A stretch of DNA of 64,000 nucleotides from Favolaschia claudopus. Lineage: Eukaryota; Basidiomycota; Agaricomycetes; Agaricales; Mycenaceae. Made by a program: the position numbers and the translations under genes. This document shows positions 45,050 through 56,932 of the stretch, piece by piece (positions within the stretch are counted from its first letter, which is position 1; every line of letters begins with the position of its first letter). The notes under the pieces were generated by a model. The model had not been told where the DNA came from. It did no database searches and worked only from the letters and a program-made list of their open reading frames with translations. The DNA lies in the NCBI GenBank assembly GCA_037176885.1, contig JAWWNJ010000023.1, positions 496,001 through 560,000 of the forward strand, given 5' to 3'.

Positions 45050-46577
45050 TTAGTAGAACTTGACCAAACGAGTAAGCTTCTGCTCTTTCGACTCGGAATG
45101 ACCATTCAGTTCAGCGTCGAGCGTTTTGTTGACCGCTGAAAATGCCTCGATAAAATCTGCACCGAGTAATGCAGACAGCTCAGAATCCTTTTCCAATGCC
45201 GCTCGGGCCTCCGCAAGGCTCAGAGACATGCGCGTAGTGATACCCAACGTCTTTCGCTCCTCCTCGGTCAGCTCCGCCGCGCTCTTAGTCCCCGAGCAAT
45301 CTTTCACCTCCAGCGGTGTCGAGTCTCGAATCCCAATCAATCCCGCCGCCAAAACGGCCGCGAGCGCGATATGTGGATTGGCCGTGCCGTCGATGAACCT
45401 GAGCTCGAAGTTCCTCGAGGACGGAGAGTGAAAGTTCGTGAGCCGCACGGGTGCTTCACGGTTTTCGGTGCCCCAGTTCACGTACGTGCCACCACTCCAA
45501 ACTCCGTCGGTCATCCGGGCGTACGACGCTGAAGTCGGGAGCGTGAGTGCCACGATCGCAGGAAGATGCGCCATTAGCCCTGCTAGGAACGCCGACTCGT
45601 GTTTCGACATTTCGTCGGCGGGTTTAGGCTCGCCTGAGGTGTTGTGGACGGAGATATGTGCGTGGGTACTGGAGCCAGCGCTGTACATGAATGGACGGGG
45701 AGCAAAGGACGCGTGCAATCCGTGCTTGCCTGCGATCTGCACAATGATTTCACGAGTGAAGACGAGGGCGTCCGCTGCTTCCAGTGGTGTCCTAGGAACT
45801 CCAACGATCTCATATTGACCTGGGGCTGCCTCTGTATGATACATCTCCAGTTTAATGCCGGAAGTAACCAGAGCATCCGCAATTTCTTGAAGGATCTGAG
45901 TGGGGAGGGAACCGGCGAGGAGACCAACAGAGGCAGAAAAGTCGTGGATGCTAGCTGGCTCGACTGGATCTGTGGATTTGAGGAGGATGAACTCGGTCTC
46001 GAAACCAACCAAGAATTCCGTGTTGTATGATTGCTTGAGCTCTCTGTTTTCATGGTCAGTTAGATCGTCTGGTAAATTTTTGAAACAGATGTACTGGGTG
46101 ATGCGGCGCAGAAGTGTGCGGGGGCATAAGTTCACCTCGACGGACGGTTTGTCGTTGGGTCCAGTCAAGGCTGTTTTCTCTTCGAACTGGCCGAGAACCG
46201 CAAAATGGCCAGGGGCAAAAGGACATGGCCTCAGACTCGCAATATCAATGGCATAGAGATATTCGCCTATGGGTGCAAAGCCAGGGGCAAGGGTGAGATA
46301 AACCACTCCGAGCGTAACCTTTGCGATGTTCACTCCAGGACGATTCGATTTGAGAAGAGCCTTGAAATGCTCGATAGGAAGGATCCGGCAGCGTCTAGTA
46401 TTTGCAAGATCGACCCAGTAAATGCGTACATAGTCTGTTCAAAGTCGTTGACGCGTCAACAACACGCGAAATTGGCGATTGGCACGTACTGCAGCCGGAT
46501 TCGTTGAGGCGATCTGGATTCCACTTGTCAAGCTGGAGAGTGTGGGGGGTGTAGACGACGCCGTGAGTGAGATCCAT
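45050..46577 (-). CDS. Glutamine synthetase-like protein (FluG C-terminal type)
   Basis: A glutamine synthetase-fold enzyme of the FluG/type I-like branch; it may join ammonia or an amine to glutamate or a related acid. Exon 1 (ATG 46577) reads MDLTHGVVYTPHTLQLDKWN, spliced to YVRIYWVDLANTRRCRILPI. The catalytic domain shows GFETEFILL, MYHTEAAPGQYEIVGVPRTP, THAHISVHNTSGEP, NWGTENREAPVRL and ELRFIDGTANPHIALAAVLA. These carry the metal- and glutamate-binding residues of the fold in altered form (HAHIS for the usual HxHxS). It ends LTRLVKFY at 45050. The length, about 490 residues, covers only the synthetase half; the amidohydrolase half found in Aspergillus FluG is absent. It is divergent from the FunK1 kinase, 319 bp apart. 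Confidence 0.88.
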
Positions 46578-46824
46578 GGGTGTTTGGAAGACAAGAGATA
46601 TGGCCGTCCATGTCCGAATCAGTTATTCTGCTGCGCGTCTCGATAGCCATTCAATTTGTTCGCCACCACGGCGATGAGTACGGCAAACCGTCAAATTTCC
46701 ATTTTCGGCTGTATTCGGCCGTTGCCGCGTCTTGTTCCCAACCACCACGTTTATCAGATAACTTTGGCCACTTGTATTCCAAAAATGTCTCTGCGCGGTC
46801 AAACATTGTACAAAGCAGCATGGG

Positions 46825-46832
46825 TATAAAAG
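46825..46832 (+). promoter_or_regulatory. TATA box of the FunK1 kinase gene
   Basis: TATAAAAG, 72 bp upstream of the ATG at 46897. Confidence 0.6.
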
Positions 46833-46896
46833 TGCTTTGTGCCAATGCTTTCTGTTCTGCTTTCTTACCACTGTCATCTCATTCTCTTCGTGCCTC

Positions 46897-48817
46897 ATGC
46901 CTGTGACTTACTTGGATGACCGTTTCTTCCAACCACTCCAGGAGGCGAGCGTTCTTGATGTCCGCGACATCGTCGACCAAATCTTTCCCGACGAAAGACT
47001 TCCTCTACCAGCCGATGCTCTCCTCGAAGCATTGTCAGGCGTGCACGGCTCCCATGCTATGTACCAGCCGCAGCGATCCAAGCGCAACTCTCCCTATATG
47101 TGGTCGGCATTCCCTGCAGTTGAAACAGAACCTTCCGACGCATTTGCCACCCAACTTGCCGACTTTCTGAACCAGATAGGCGACAGGATGAGGGAGGTCT
47201 GCCGCATATCAGGAGGTTCTCTTCCAAAACAAAAACGGCGATGGTCTGGCTCGTATGCCACCCAGGATTCAATGCCACTGGGTGGTAGTTGCTACGCTCA
47301 GCATCCTGCATTGGTCTTGTTCGACGTCAAAGTCGAAGACGAGGCGTGGGCTACAGCGCTCTCGTTTGCGGAGGTTGTCTATCCTGATGACGGTATTATC
47401 GTCAGCTGGCTTCACAGGTTGATTCACGGTGCCGCCGACACCTTCTTCAACCAGGACAATCGTCGTTTCCAGCTATGTCTCACATTCGCTGCCCGCTCGG
47501 TGCGCTTTGTCCTCGTCGACCGATGTGGTGTCGCGGGCTCGTTGCTTTACGACATCGACGAGCATCCCGAAGTGCTCGTTCGGTTGGTGGCAGGTTTAAT
47601 GTTTTACAATCGGCCTTCAATCGGATTCGACACGACCATCACAACTCTGAAAAACGGTGACCGACAGATCAAAGTGCGCCAGGATGTATATGATATCGTC
47701 AAGAAACTAGCGATGAGCCAGGACGTGCGTGGCAAGGCCACAATTGTTTGGCATGCTCGCCGGAATGGTGTGGATGTCGTTATCAAAGACAATTGGACTC
47801 AGCCGCACGATCATGTCGAAGCCAAGGTCCTTGAGATCGCGAAAGATATCCCGGGAATCCCGAAAATCCTCGCTTTCGAGACAGTGCTCATCAACCGTAT
47901 TGAAGATTCCACTTCTAATCTGCTAGACTTTCGTGCTAGGGAAGTTCGTGTGCACCAAAGAATGGTGACCACCCCCTTGGCTAATAGACTCTCGTATTTT
48001 CGAAGCAAAAAAGAACTCATTTCAGTGCTCGTTGATGCTATAGAAGGTTAGTGGGCAAAGAACCTGCCAAGGGTGGATGCACTAACATGTCGAGCATAGC
48101 TCACCGCGCTCTCGCTGACAAAAACATCCTGCATTGCGATATCAGTTGCAACAATATCATGATCGCCGACGAAGAAATGGGCGAGCCTCTAAGGAAAGGA
48201 CTCCTCATAGACGCAGACAGCGCTCAGAGTATTGGGGATATCGGCTATTGGGTTGGGCTTGTGGTGAGTTCATCGCAAACGATTTAATTGCAGGATCTCA
48301 TATACATAATAACAAGGGAACTTACACCTTCATGTCTTCGGCGATCTTGACACGCGGGTCCTCCGTTAAACAGAAACCAAGCGACGATCTAGAAAGTTTC
48401 TGGTGGGTCCTGATATACCTGTGCATCCGATATGCAGGGCCGGAGAACACCACTCGCGCCGATTATGTTGCAACCATCAAGAGCTTCCCGCCTTTTGACG
48501 AGGATCAAACGAAAGCCGACCCTACCGGGCGGTTGAAGAGACATCTTTTGAGCGCAAAGGGCTTGGTGGAGAGTGAAATCTTGCCATACTTCACACTTTA
48601 CTTTGAGGACCTCAAGCCCTGTATTCTGGAGCTGCGCGATGCGTTCAAGAGGAACAAGTACAAATTTTCTTACGATGACATGTTGGATGTTCTCCGCAGG
48701 ACGCGCGATGCCTTGCCGTTGGTCGAGAATTGGTCGGCTCAGGATAATCCTGTCCATCGATTGGAGCGGTCCCCAGTCGAGAGCCCGCCTAAAAGAAGAC
48801 GAATCGCAAATCGTTGA
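46897..48817 (+). CDS. FunK1-type fungal protein kinase
   Basis: A member of the fungus-specific FunK1 kinase family, expanded in multicellular fungi. ATG 46897 gives MPVTYLDDRFFQPLQEASVL. A long N-terminal domain of the family (MYQPQRSKRNSPYMWSAFPA, LVLFDVKVEDEAWATALSFA, IVSWLHRLIHGAADTFFNQD) precedes a compact kinase core. The core has DVVIKDNW (the Lys), LADKNILHCDISCNNIMI in place of the usual HRDLKxxN, and LLIDADSAQ in place of DFG. After the second intron come GTYTFMSSAIL and DDLESFWWVLIYL, hallmarks of the family. Two short introns lie near 48048-48101 and 48263-48310. The chain ends in a basic tail PPKRRRIANR (possible nuclear signal) at 48815. Substrates are unknown. Confidence 0.9.
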
Positions 48818-48930
48818 AGGGGGTTGAACCCAAGAATAAATTTTGCATTACCGATACATACTATTTTGTCTTTCTACATTCCAATTAAATAGCTAATGTA
48901 CATATTCTCACTCGTTGCTGTTGGAAGCGC

Positions 48931-51900
48931 CTACACATATACCCATCGTCCCAAATCTTGAGCCCACCGAGCAAGATTGGTCATGGACTGCTTTTCGAAT
49001 GAAAGTCGCAGTTGCTGGTCACCTGCATCCGCCCCTGGAGTCTCGGGTGGCGTTACCTGGCCAGGAGCAGTCACTTGCGGCTGCGGCTCTTGTTTGAGGT
49101 TGGGCGGCGTGTATGGTGATAAAATGCCTAGCCCGCTTCCACCAACGGAGGTTGGGTAGGGTACGAAATTCTCGCGCACGAGGTCCGCCAGAAGCTTATC
49201 CAGCGTGTCTTGTTGGAAGTCTACAGGTGAAGAATGTGAGGTTCGGATTTCGAGATGCTGAGAAATCATAAATCACCATCTGGTATAAGCGAAACCGCGC
49301 AGCCACCGCCGCCGGCGCCAGTGAGCTTGGTGCTCAGTTGGTACGAGGCGGTCGTGGCGCGGATCGTCTCCAACGATGGATGAGACACGCCGAGGGTGAT
49401 TAGATGCTCCTGATTTTCCCTGATGAGCGCTGCAAGTGCAGACAGAAGTTCGGTCCGGGATAGTTCGGGATCGGAAAGCGCCCTGCGCGCCTCGTCGGTA
49501 ATGCTTTGAATAGACTTGAAGATGCCGTCGACCAGCTCGGGTTCCTATGACGAAAGAGCTGAGAGCGGCCGAAGACTTGCATGAAAGTCAAACTTACGCT
49601 GGATTTCAATGCGCCAACTCCGGCAACCAACTTTTTGGTGTCTCTGGGGACTTGCGAATTTGTCAGCAAGAACCGAAGGGATTTAAAGCTGATTCAAAGT
49701 GATTAGTGGCAGGCAGAGAGCCGACATGAAGCCTCACCCTTGCACTTGGTGCATGCCAACCTTCCCACCGAATCCAAATCCAGCGCGAGTGTAAGCCAAA
49801 GCACCGCCGAAAACGGCAACACAGTTGTCGATACCGCTGGGGTTACCGTGCAGTACCTTCTCTGCAACAAATGCCCACTTGTTTACGCGCTCGGCAACGG
49901 ACGGTGGGATGAATCGTCTACCCTGATGGGAGACATGGACGTGAGGAGCAGCGACGGCAGGATCCGTCGTCGTCGGCTGAGGTGGGGGTGGCAGCGTGAT
50001 GGCGCGGTTGACGAGAAGCAACGCTGTTGCTGCGCACGTGGAGAACGAGGCAGATGAACCCAGCCCTGCACCGACAGGCAGCGTCCCCCGTGCGGCGAAA
50101 TTGAACGATGGTCTGCATGGAGGTGAGTCGGGATTAAGAGATGTCAAGACACCACGTACCGCCTGGAGTTGCCGAGCATGAGATAAATGTATAAGAATGC
50201 TAATGCAGCTGCTTTGGCTTTCGGGGCCTCATTCAACTTCTGTAGTGGACCAGCCGCAACTGCATCCATGAGTACTTGATCAAGGATATCCGGGTGATCC
50301 TCGCCATCGGGAATGGGTGTAACAGCGTCCCAGGGCAGGGCGTCAATATCCCACTCATGATAGAAATTGTCGATGTCCGCAAAGTGTACAGAGACTTTTC
50401 CATCGTTGCGTGGTGTTGCAAGGCCATAGCAGCGAAGATCTACTGAAGCGGCCAGTGCAGTCTGGAGAGTTGTGTAAGCAATGAACAATATTTCTAACCG
50501 CGAATCGTCTCACCACTCCGTGCACGACCGCATGCTCGCCGAACAATATGACTTTGCCAGGAGCACTGACTAGCCATTCTTGATCATCAGAGTCGCCTAG
50601 CCCAAGTTTTTGCACTGCGCGGTTAAGCTCTTCGTTGGTGGACGGTAACACTCGCGTGTATTTATTCTGTTGAGCATTATACGCAATAGCCCCCGCGTCG
50701 ATGAGCGCTTGTTCCAAATCGTCTATCAAGTCTACAGGATCTTCAATACCGACACAGAGTCGGATAAGGTCTTCAGGTAAACCTCGTGCCGCCCGAATCT
50801 TCGGGTCTATCGAGGCGTGTCTATCCAAACAGTCAGAACGACCAACCAACAAGAAAGGACAAAAATGCAACGCACGACATCACGCAAGGCATACTGATCA
50901 AGCTGTTGACGCACCCAAAACTGACACTGATTCCCCAAAGTCGTGCGGCCCCGACAATTCGCTCGCTCATCTCCTTGTCGCCTGTCTCGAAACTCAGCAC
51001 CGCACCGTTGCCTGAGGCAATGCGTCCATGAATTTCACGGCCGGGGTGGTCGGCGAGACCAGGGTAATGCGTTGAGAACCCTAAACCGTGGAGGTAAGTT
51101 GCGACTAGTTGCGAAGTCGCTTGCTGGCGGTCCATGCGCAGAGCCAGGGTCTTGGTTCCACGGAGTAAAAGGAAACAGTCGTTGGGCGCCAGTGCATTTC
51201 CAACGGAATTAATCGTGAACGCCATTTGCTGCCATGCATCTCAATATTCGTATGAAGATGAGATGATTTCAGCCAGCTCACTTTTTTCAAATCGTCTCTG
51301 TTACATATGATCACACCGGCCATGAGATCGTGGTGACCACTGAGATATTTTGTCGCACTATCGTAGACAATGTCGGCACCATGCTCGAGCGGCCGTTGCA
51401 AGTACGGGCTCATCATGGTATTATCGACGACGACGATAGCATTCGGTGCTCGCTCTTTCACGTCCTTGCTAATTGCTGCAATGTCCACGATCTTGAGAAG
51501 GGGATTCGTTGGTGATTCCAACAGCACCATTGCAGTCTTGTCAGGATTTAAGAACGGCAGTACAGAGGCGGAATCCGTCGTATCCACATGATGGACTATT
51601 ACACCACCATGCGCACGTATGTATGTGAGCAGGCGGTTGGTGCCTCCGTATAGATCGTCGCCTGCGATAATTTCGTCGCCTGGCTTCAGAATACGCAGGA
51701 TTATATCGAGGGCCGCCATTCCAGAAGCCACCGTCAATGCATGGGCAGCCGAAGAAATCTTAGCAATATGATGCTCTAGAGACGGCTCAACGAGCGTCGG
51801 CATAGGAGACCCACTTGACATACCGAGATGAGTGCGGGTGGGATTTCCGCTCCTTGAGTAGTCGTACGCATTTCCGACACCCTTGAATGTAGCAGACTGA

Positions 51901-52070
51901 TAGATTGGGACCGAGCTACTCCCGTACTGATCCTTTTGGTCTGGGTTCTCGACTGTCGCGCACAGAGTCGAGAAACGGTACGGCTTGCGGGTTCTCACCG
52001 GGGATTCCGGTTCTGGAGTGGGCAGATCATGCAAGGGACCAGCCTTAAGGTCGATAGTCGGTGCTGTCAT
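48931..52070 (-). CDS. Fused cystathionine lyase - mevalonate kinase
   Basis: One reading frame, spliced over seven short introns, encodes two complete enzymes, about 920 residues. ATG 52070 starts MTAPTIDLKAGPLHDLPTPE. The PLP-dependent Cys/Met metabolism domain has VPIYQSATFKG, YDYSRSGNPTR, IIAGDDLYGGT, VVVDNTMMSPYLQRPLEHGA and the PLP-lysine motif DSATKYLSGHHDLMAGVI (near 51350), and ends RLCVGIEDPVDLIDDLEQAL. About 36 residues (GAIAYNAQQNKYTRVL.. to GDSDDQ) then lead, without stop or methionine, into mevalonate kinase: EWLVSAPGKVILFGEHAVVH (near 50580), GHMP motif LPVGAGLGSSASFS, EKVLHGNPSGIDNCVAVFGG, and KLTGAGGGGCAVSLI, ending at 48931. The parts act in cysteine/methionine metabolism and in sterol/isoprenoid synthesis. 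Catalytic motifs of both look intact. It is convergent with the FunK1 gene. Confidence 0.9.
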
Positions 52071-53447
52071 TCGTGGATGGTGGTCGTACGAGGTAAACAG
52101 CAAAGATTTTCACCTCGACCCAACGACGGACAATTGCGTGCTCGATCGGGATGTCATATTGTTCGGCTTTATTCGGATATCCACCACACGCGGAGACAAA
52201 CTTGACTTTGTGAAAAGTATAGAAAGCATTCAGTATTCGAGGTACAACCTTTTTCAAAGACCATCCAGCAAACAGGAGGAAAGACTAGAGGGATCCGCAT
52301 AAGATATTATATAATAGCACGGAAACATAACGAGTACGATCACTCTAGAGGAAGTTGACCATGAGCAATTGAGTAGAGTAAGCATTGTGCGGTTGACTCG
52401 ACTAAGGCGTAGGGTTTGAGGTCTGGGACCTGATTTCCTGCGTGAAGACATTGGATCCAGAGAACCAGTGTCCCCTTGAGCAACGGTATCATGGCAATGG
52501 ATAGTCATAATAGGTCCTGTTACCCTTCTCCTCGAGTTTGGGTTGAATATGTAAGGAACGGCTCAGACACTGAGACGCGATTCAGCTGTTTCCGCGTAGA
52601 AAGGGGAGTGATGGGCGGCTTGACTCAGGCTGATGAAAGCAGAGGCTTAGGAATGCCAGTCATATTAAATGTTTCTAAAGCGGAATTATTAAGACCAGCT
52701 AAACTTGGATCTTACAGCTCTGGAGGGAATTCGTAGAAACTAGGGCTGAAAAGCTTTGAGATAAATCGGTGTGCCGGGTTTGGCCAGAAAAAGCTGTCCA
52801 AGAGCAACAGCTTCAATACAACCGACCAAGGGTGGGAAGAATACAACATGCCCCAGAAAAAAATTGGAAACCAAAGACGGTATAGGTCCAGTAACAGATT
52901 GGGTTTGTATGTTTGCGAGCGCGCTACAAGTCCGGGAATCAAGTCAAGAATTGGGAAACGCGTCGCCATGATCGGATAGATGCCTCCCGCCCAGCTGAGT
53001 TGGCATCACTAGACAAGGGCGAATCCATTCCGCCGGACATCGACTCGAAGTGCGGCGACGCCGCCGTTGTCCGCAATTGAATAAGCACTCTGGGAACTCG
53101 AAAGACCGCGTTGAAAGCTGTTGAGCACAACAGAGCACCAGGTGGGCCGACTCGGAGAGCATAGAAGTACTAGTAAAGGCAGCTCAAGATAAGAAGAGAC
53201 GATATTGAGAAGCATTGCTGTGTCCCTTGACCGTCGGAGCCGTAGGCAAAACCGAAACGAAGGACCACTCAAACAATTAGCTGACATGGTCGGTGGCAAG
53301 AACAATTGACGATCAGGTCCTGGATCAATCAGTGATGATTTAAATGCCTTTGCTCTTTCCGCACTGTGCCACTTGGTCCTTCCCATTTCCTCCCACCTCT
53401 TGACTTTTGCTCTTCGTTTCTTGCTGCATTTCTGAATTTTGGCTAAA
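52071..53447. other. Gene-poor promoter region
   Basis: 1.4 kb between the divergent lyase-kinase fusion gene and the first Ras gene. Only short shadow frames; no element or RNA gene recognised. Confidence 0.5.
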
Positions 53448-54541
53448 ATGACCGCCCGAGTGCGCCCTCTCGTCCAAATCCTGCCTCAACCAGCTCATCG
53501 CGCCCGTATTTGATTGTCCTAGGCGCAATTCCTGAGAGAGTATAAACTTGTGGTTGTTGGCGGAGGAGGCACTGCTCTTTCACGCGTACGACGCGCTTTT
53601 TGCTCACTCTTCGTGTTGCAGGTGTTGGAAAGTCTGCGTTAACGATTCAATTCATTCAAGGTAAAGAAGCTCGATTGTGTCTGATGCCAGGGTAACTCAA
53701 TCGCCGCGTAGAGCACTTCGTGGATGACTATGACCCCAGTTCGTGCTTCTTCGATTCTCTGATGTACAAAGCTAATTTCTCGTCCTCAGCTATTGAAGGT
53801 ATGTGGATGTTGAAGGCGCTGTCCTCCTTCGAGCATAGAGGTCATAACCTTGCTTAGATTCCTACCGCAAACAGTGTGTTATTGATGATGAGGTCGCTTT
53901 ATTGGATGTGCTGGATACCGCTGGTCAAGAAGAATACGGGTATGTCTTTTCCAGGCACTATGGCCGCGATTCCTGACTCACTTTCTATTTTCCATCAGTG
54001 CAATGCGAGAGCAATACATGCGGTCGGGCGAGGGTTTCCTCCTCGTGTACTCCATCACATCTCGCGACTCGTTTGAGGAAATCAGCACATACCACCAACA
54101 AATATTACGCGTCAAGGACCAAGATTCCTGCCCAGTGATTGTCGTGGCCAACAAGTGCGACTTGGAGTACGAGCGCCAGGTTGGGATGAACGAAGGCCGC
54201 GACCTTGCCAAACATTTCGGTATGTCAATACCTCGTTCTTGATAAACACCTCATTGAACCCCTTGTCAGGCTGCAGATTCATTGAGACTTCGGCTAAGCA
54301 ACGGTTGAACGTCGACGAGGCATTCACAAACCTTGTTCGTGAAATTCGTCGGTTTAACAAGGTGACAAATTCATCCCCGCCTCATGATTCTCGACTCATT
54401 ATATCCCGCTCATAGGAACAAGCCTCGGGGCGGCCTATGGCAACTTCGGGTGGTCCCGTTGGTGCTGGAGCGTACGGGGGACAGGGGGCGCCGGCTGACG
54501 GCGAAGATTCAGGGTGTTGCGGAGGCTGCGTCGTACTTTAA
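53448..54541 (+). CDS. Ras small GTPase (tandem copy 1)
   Basis: A membrane-bound GTP switch controlling growth, mating or cAMP signalling, by family. ATG 53448 gives MTAR, spliced to [16 protein letters not shown]. The P-loop is cut by an intron at 53569-53621 with a GC donor, then [12 protein letters not shown]. The effector loop reads [18 protein letters not shown], switch [22 protein letters not shown], then [15 protein letters not shown] and [14 protein letters not shown]. The hypervariable tail is Gly-rich and ends GCCGGCVVL, with two likely palmitoylation cysteines and a CaaX box for prenylation (Leu favours geranylgeranyl). The stop is at 54541. Residue 31 (human numbering) is Asp where human Ras has Glu. 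Copy 2 lies 278 bp downstream. Confidence 0.93.
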
Positions 54542-54818
54542 CTTGGGAACCAGTCCAATTGTCAGTCTGGCTGTATATTTTGTAGACATCAATTGTATAC
54601 ATAACGTGGAAATTGCAACTGCTTGCAATCCGAAATACTTCAACGTTCTGATTGTAATGATAGCAAAGAGCGTTTCCAGACAGATTCACAAACGAAAGGT
54701 GTTCAAGGTGACAAGTCACGTGTGACCAATTTTGGGTTTCTTCCAATTCCCTCCACCCTCCCTCGTTTGATTCCCCCTTTCCTCCTCTCCTTGTCCTCCT
54801 CCCCCGAGTCTGTTATCA

Positions 54819-55771
54819 ATGACCACCCGAGTATAACTATTTAACTTTCTCTGGTTTTCTTTCTTATCTTGCCACCCTTCAGGCCCAATTTTTGCGAGAG
54901 TATAAGCTCGTTGTTGTGGGGGGTGGTGGCGTAGGAAAGTCGGCTTTGACCATCCAATTCATCCAAAGCCACTTCGTAGTGGAATATGATCCCAGTACGC
55001 ATATATTATCATTCCCCTTCGCACTCCAGGATCTTAACTTCCCGCATTTTAGCTATCGAAGGTACTCAAAATTGCTCCATCATAAATAGTCTGCTCACTC
55101 CTTACGACAGATTCATACCGCAAACAATGTGTTATTGACGATGAGGTCGCTTTATTGGATGTGCTGGATACCGCTGGTCAAGAAGAATACGGGTGCGACT
55201 CTTGCAACGTCCCGTCTCCCCCATACCTAATCGACCCTTTCTGTCAGCGCTATGCGGGAGCAATACATGCGGTCGGGCGAGGGCTTCCTACTCGTCTATT
55301 CTATTACCTCCCGAGACTCTTTCGAGGAAATCAGCACCTTCCACCAGCAAATCCTGCGTGTGAAGGATCAGGATTCCTTCCCGGTCATCGTTGTCGCAAA
55401 CAAGTGCGACCTGGAGTATGAGCGCCAGGTTGGAATGAATGAAGGCCGCGACCTTGCCAAACACTTTGGTATGCACACTACCTCGTGTTTTCTTCCATCA
55501 CTGAATTCCTTGCCAGGCTGCAAATTCATTGAAACTTCGGCTAAGCAACGCATCAATGTCGATGAGGCATTTACCAACCTCGTTCGGGAGATTAGAAAAT
55601 ACAACCGGGTATGTTTTCTGGAGTACATCCGACTGACCTCAACTCAACGGCGTACAGGAGCAGCAAACTGGCCGACCTGTTATGCCTGGCGGCGGCGCTC
55701 CTCAACATGGGGGTCAAGACATCTCAGAGCCTCACTCAAGCGGGTGCTGCAGCGGTTGCGTTGTGCTCTGA
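54819..55771 (+). CDS. Ras small GTPase (tandem copy 2)
   Basis: ATG 54819 gives MTTR, spliced to [20 protein letters not shown] with no intron in the P-loop. Then the effector loop [53 protein letters not shown] and [14 protein letters not shown]; after the last intron [19 protein letters not shown] and the tail GCCSGCVVL with CaaX; stop at 55769. Residue 30 (human numbering) is Val where Ras proteins usually have Asp, which may shift effector choice. All other introns match copy 1. Over some 50 bases around the switch II exon (gatgaggtcgctttattgga onward) the copies are identical, which suggests recent duplication or gene conversion. Confidence 0.93.
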
Positions 55772-55933
55772 GTTATTTATGACCTTATGACGCTCTTTGC
55801 TATTCCTCCTCACTGCTCATCTTTTTTTCGCGGATCCTCTCATTTCACACCGGAATTTCTAAATGTACAAAATTTTCCGAGTTCAATACACTATATCTGC
55901 ATATGGCCACACGACTCTGAAATCACTCTGAAA

Positions 55934-56932
55934 TTATTCCTGACTGGACGGCTTGCCAGACTCCGGGGAAGTTTCGGACGCATCTGTTGAAAAAAAGTTG
56001 TTGAGCGGAGAGGAGATGGACTCGTTAACAAACTGACAGTTGGGTCCAGGACTATTCTCAATAAGGTCCGGTTCATTGGCGACCCATATGGAGTCCAACC
56101 CCAGTTCATAAGGTCCAGCAGCATGGTGGTTGCCTCCAAGGACAGCCACGCCAACAGTCAATATATTCTCGCGATCTATTGACTCAGGATACGGCGAAGG
56201 CTCCCCAATCGTGAACACACGGAAATTCGAGAAAGGCAGCTGTGAGGGCACGTCAGTTAACTGTAGATTAGTTTTGGATGATGCTGGTCACATAGACTGT
56301 CTCCCAATCATTGTCCTGTCGCCGAATATCCAGTGGTTGCTGCCACACCGTCTTGTTGGACATCCCGTCCACCGTCTGCACGTTCACAACATATGACTTG
56401 TGCAACACAGGATCTCCTGCGGCACGTATTCGAAGCGCCAGATAGTCATGGAAGTAGACGTTGTCTGTGATTTTGCCAAACAGCGTCGTTCGTACCTGCA
56501 TATGTATTCCATAGCGGAATCTCTGTATGACCGTGATGCAATCCTACCTGCGTCTTGAACCCAGCGTACCCGGCGTTTATACGGCCCACCAACTCAGGCC
56601 GCACATCGAGACGCAAATTCCCGAAGAACTTCCCTGTTGGCCGTCCAATGCTTTCACTTTCACTGGTCGTATCCAGCGCAAAATTTACAGTGGAGAAGCC
56701 TCCGACATCTGAGTCGCTTCCAAGAACAACATCGGATGCTTGTTCAGGTGTATTGAAGCTGTAGAGCAGGCGTGGGCCCCGATTCGGCATTGCAGCGCCC
56801 TCCATGTTTATAACTGCAGTATGATATTCATATGCGGACGCATAATGCAGAAAGGATTCTACTTCTGCGGCTCTGGTCCTGAAATGCACGGCCGGTTCGC
56901 CGCCAGAACCCAGACCAACGACTTGAGGACAT
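55934..56932 (-). CDS. CIA30-domain protein (NDUFAF1-like complex I assembly factor)
   Basis: A predicted mitochondrial helper in building respiratory complex I, by family. ATG 56932 gives MSSSRWSGFWRRTGRAFQDQ, a basic amphipathic start that could be a targeting signal, then MEGAAMPNRGPRLLYSFNTP. The CIA30 core is FSTVNFALDTTSES, FFGNLRLDVRPELVGRINAG, YAGFKTQ, RTTLFGKITDNVYFHDYLAL, RIRAAGDPVLHKSYVVNVQT, RQDNDWETVYLPFSNFRVFT and a closing GVAVLGGNHHAAGPYELGLD. Three introns are inferred; the stop is at 55934. An upstream ATG in another frame (near 57009) was not used because it does not lead into the domain. Some fungal CIA30 proteins are not mitochondrial, so the location is an inference. Confidence 0.85.

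Noticed and set aside
53341..53447. Upstream extension of Ras copy 1
   Set aside because: Copy 2 has the same short first exon (MTTR for MTAR) and intron, which fixes the start at 53448.
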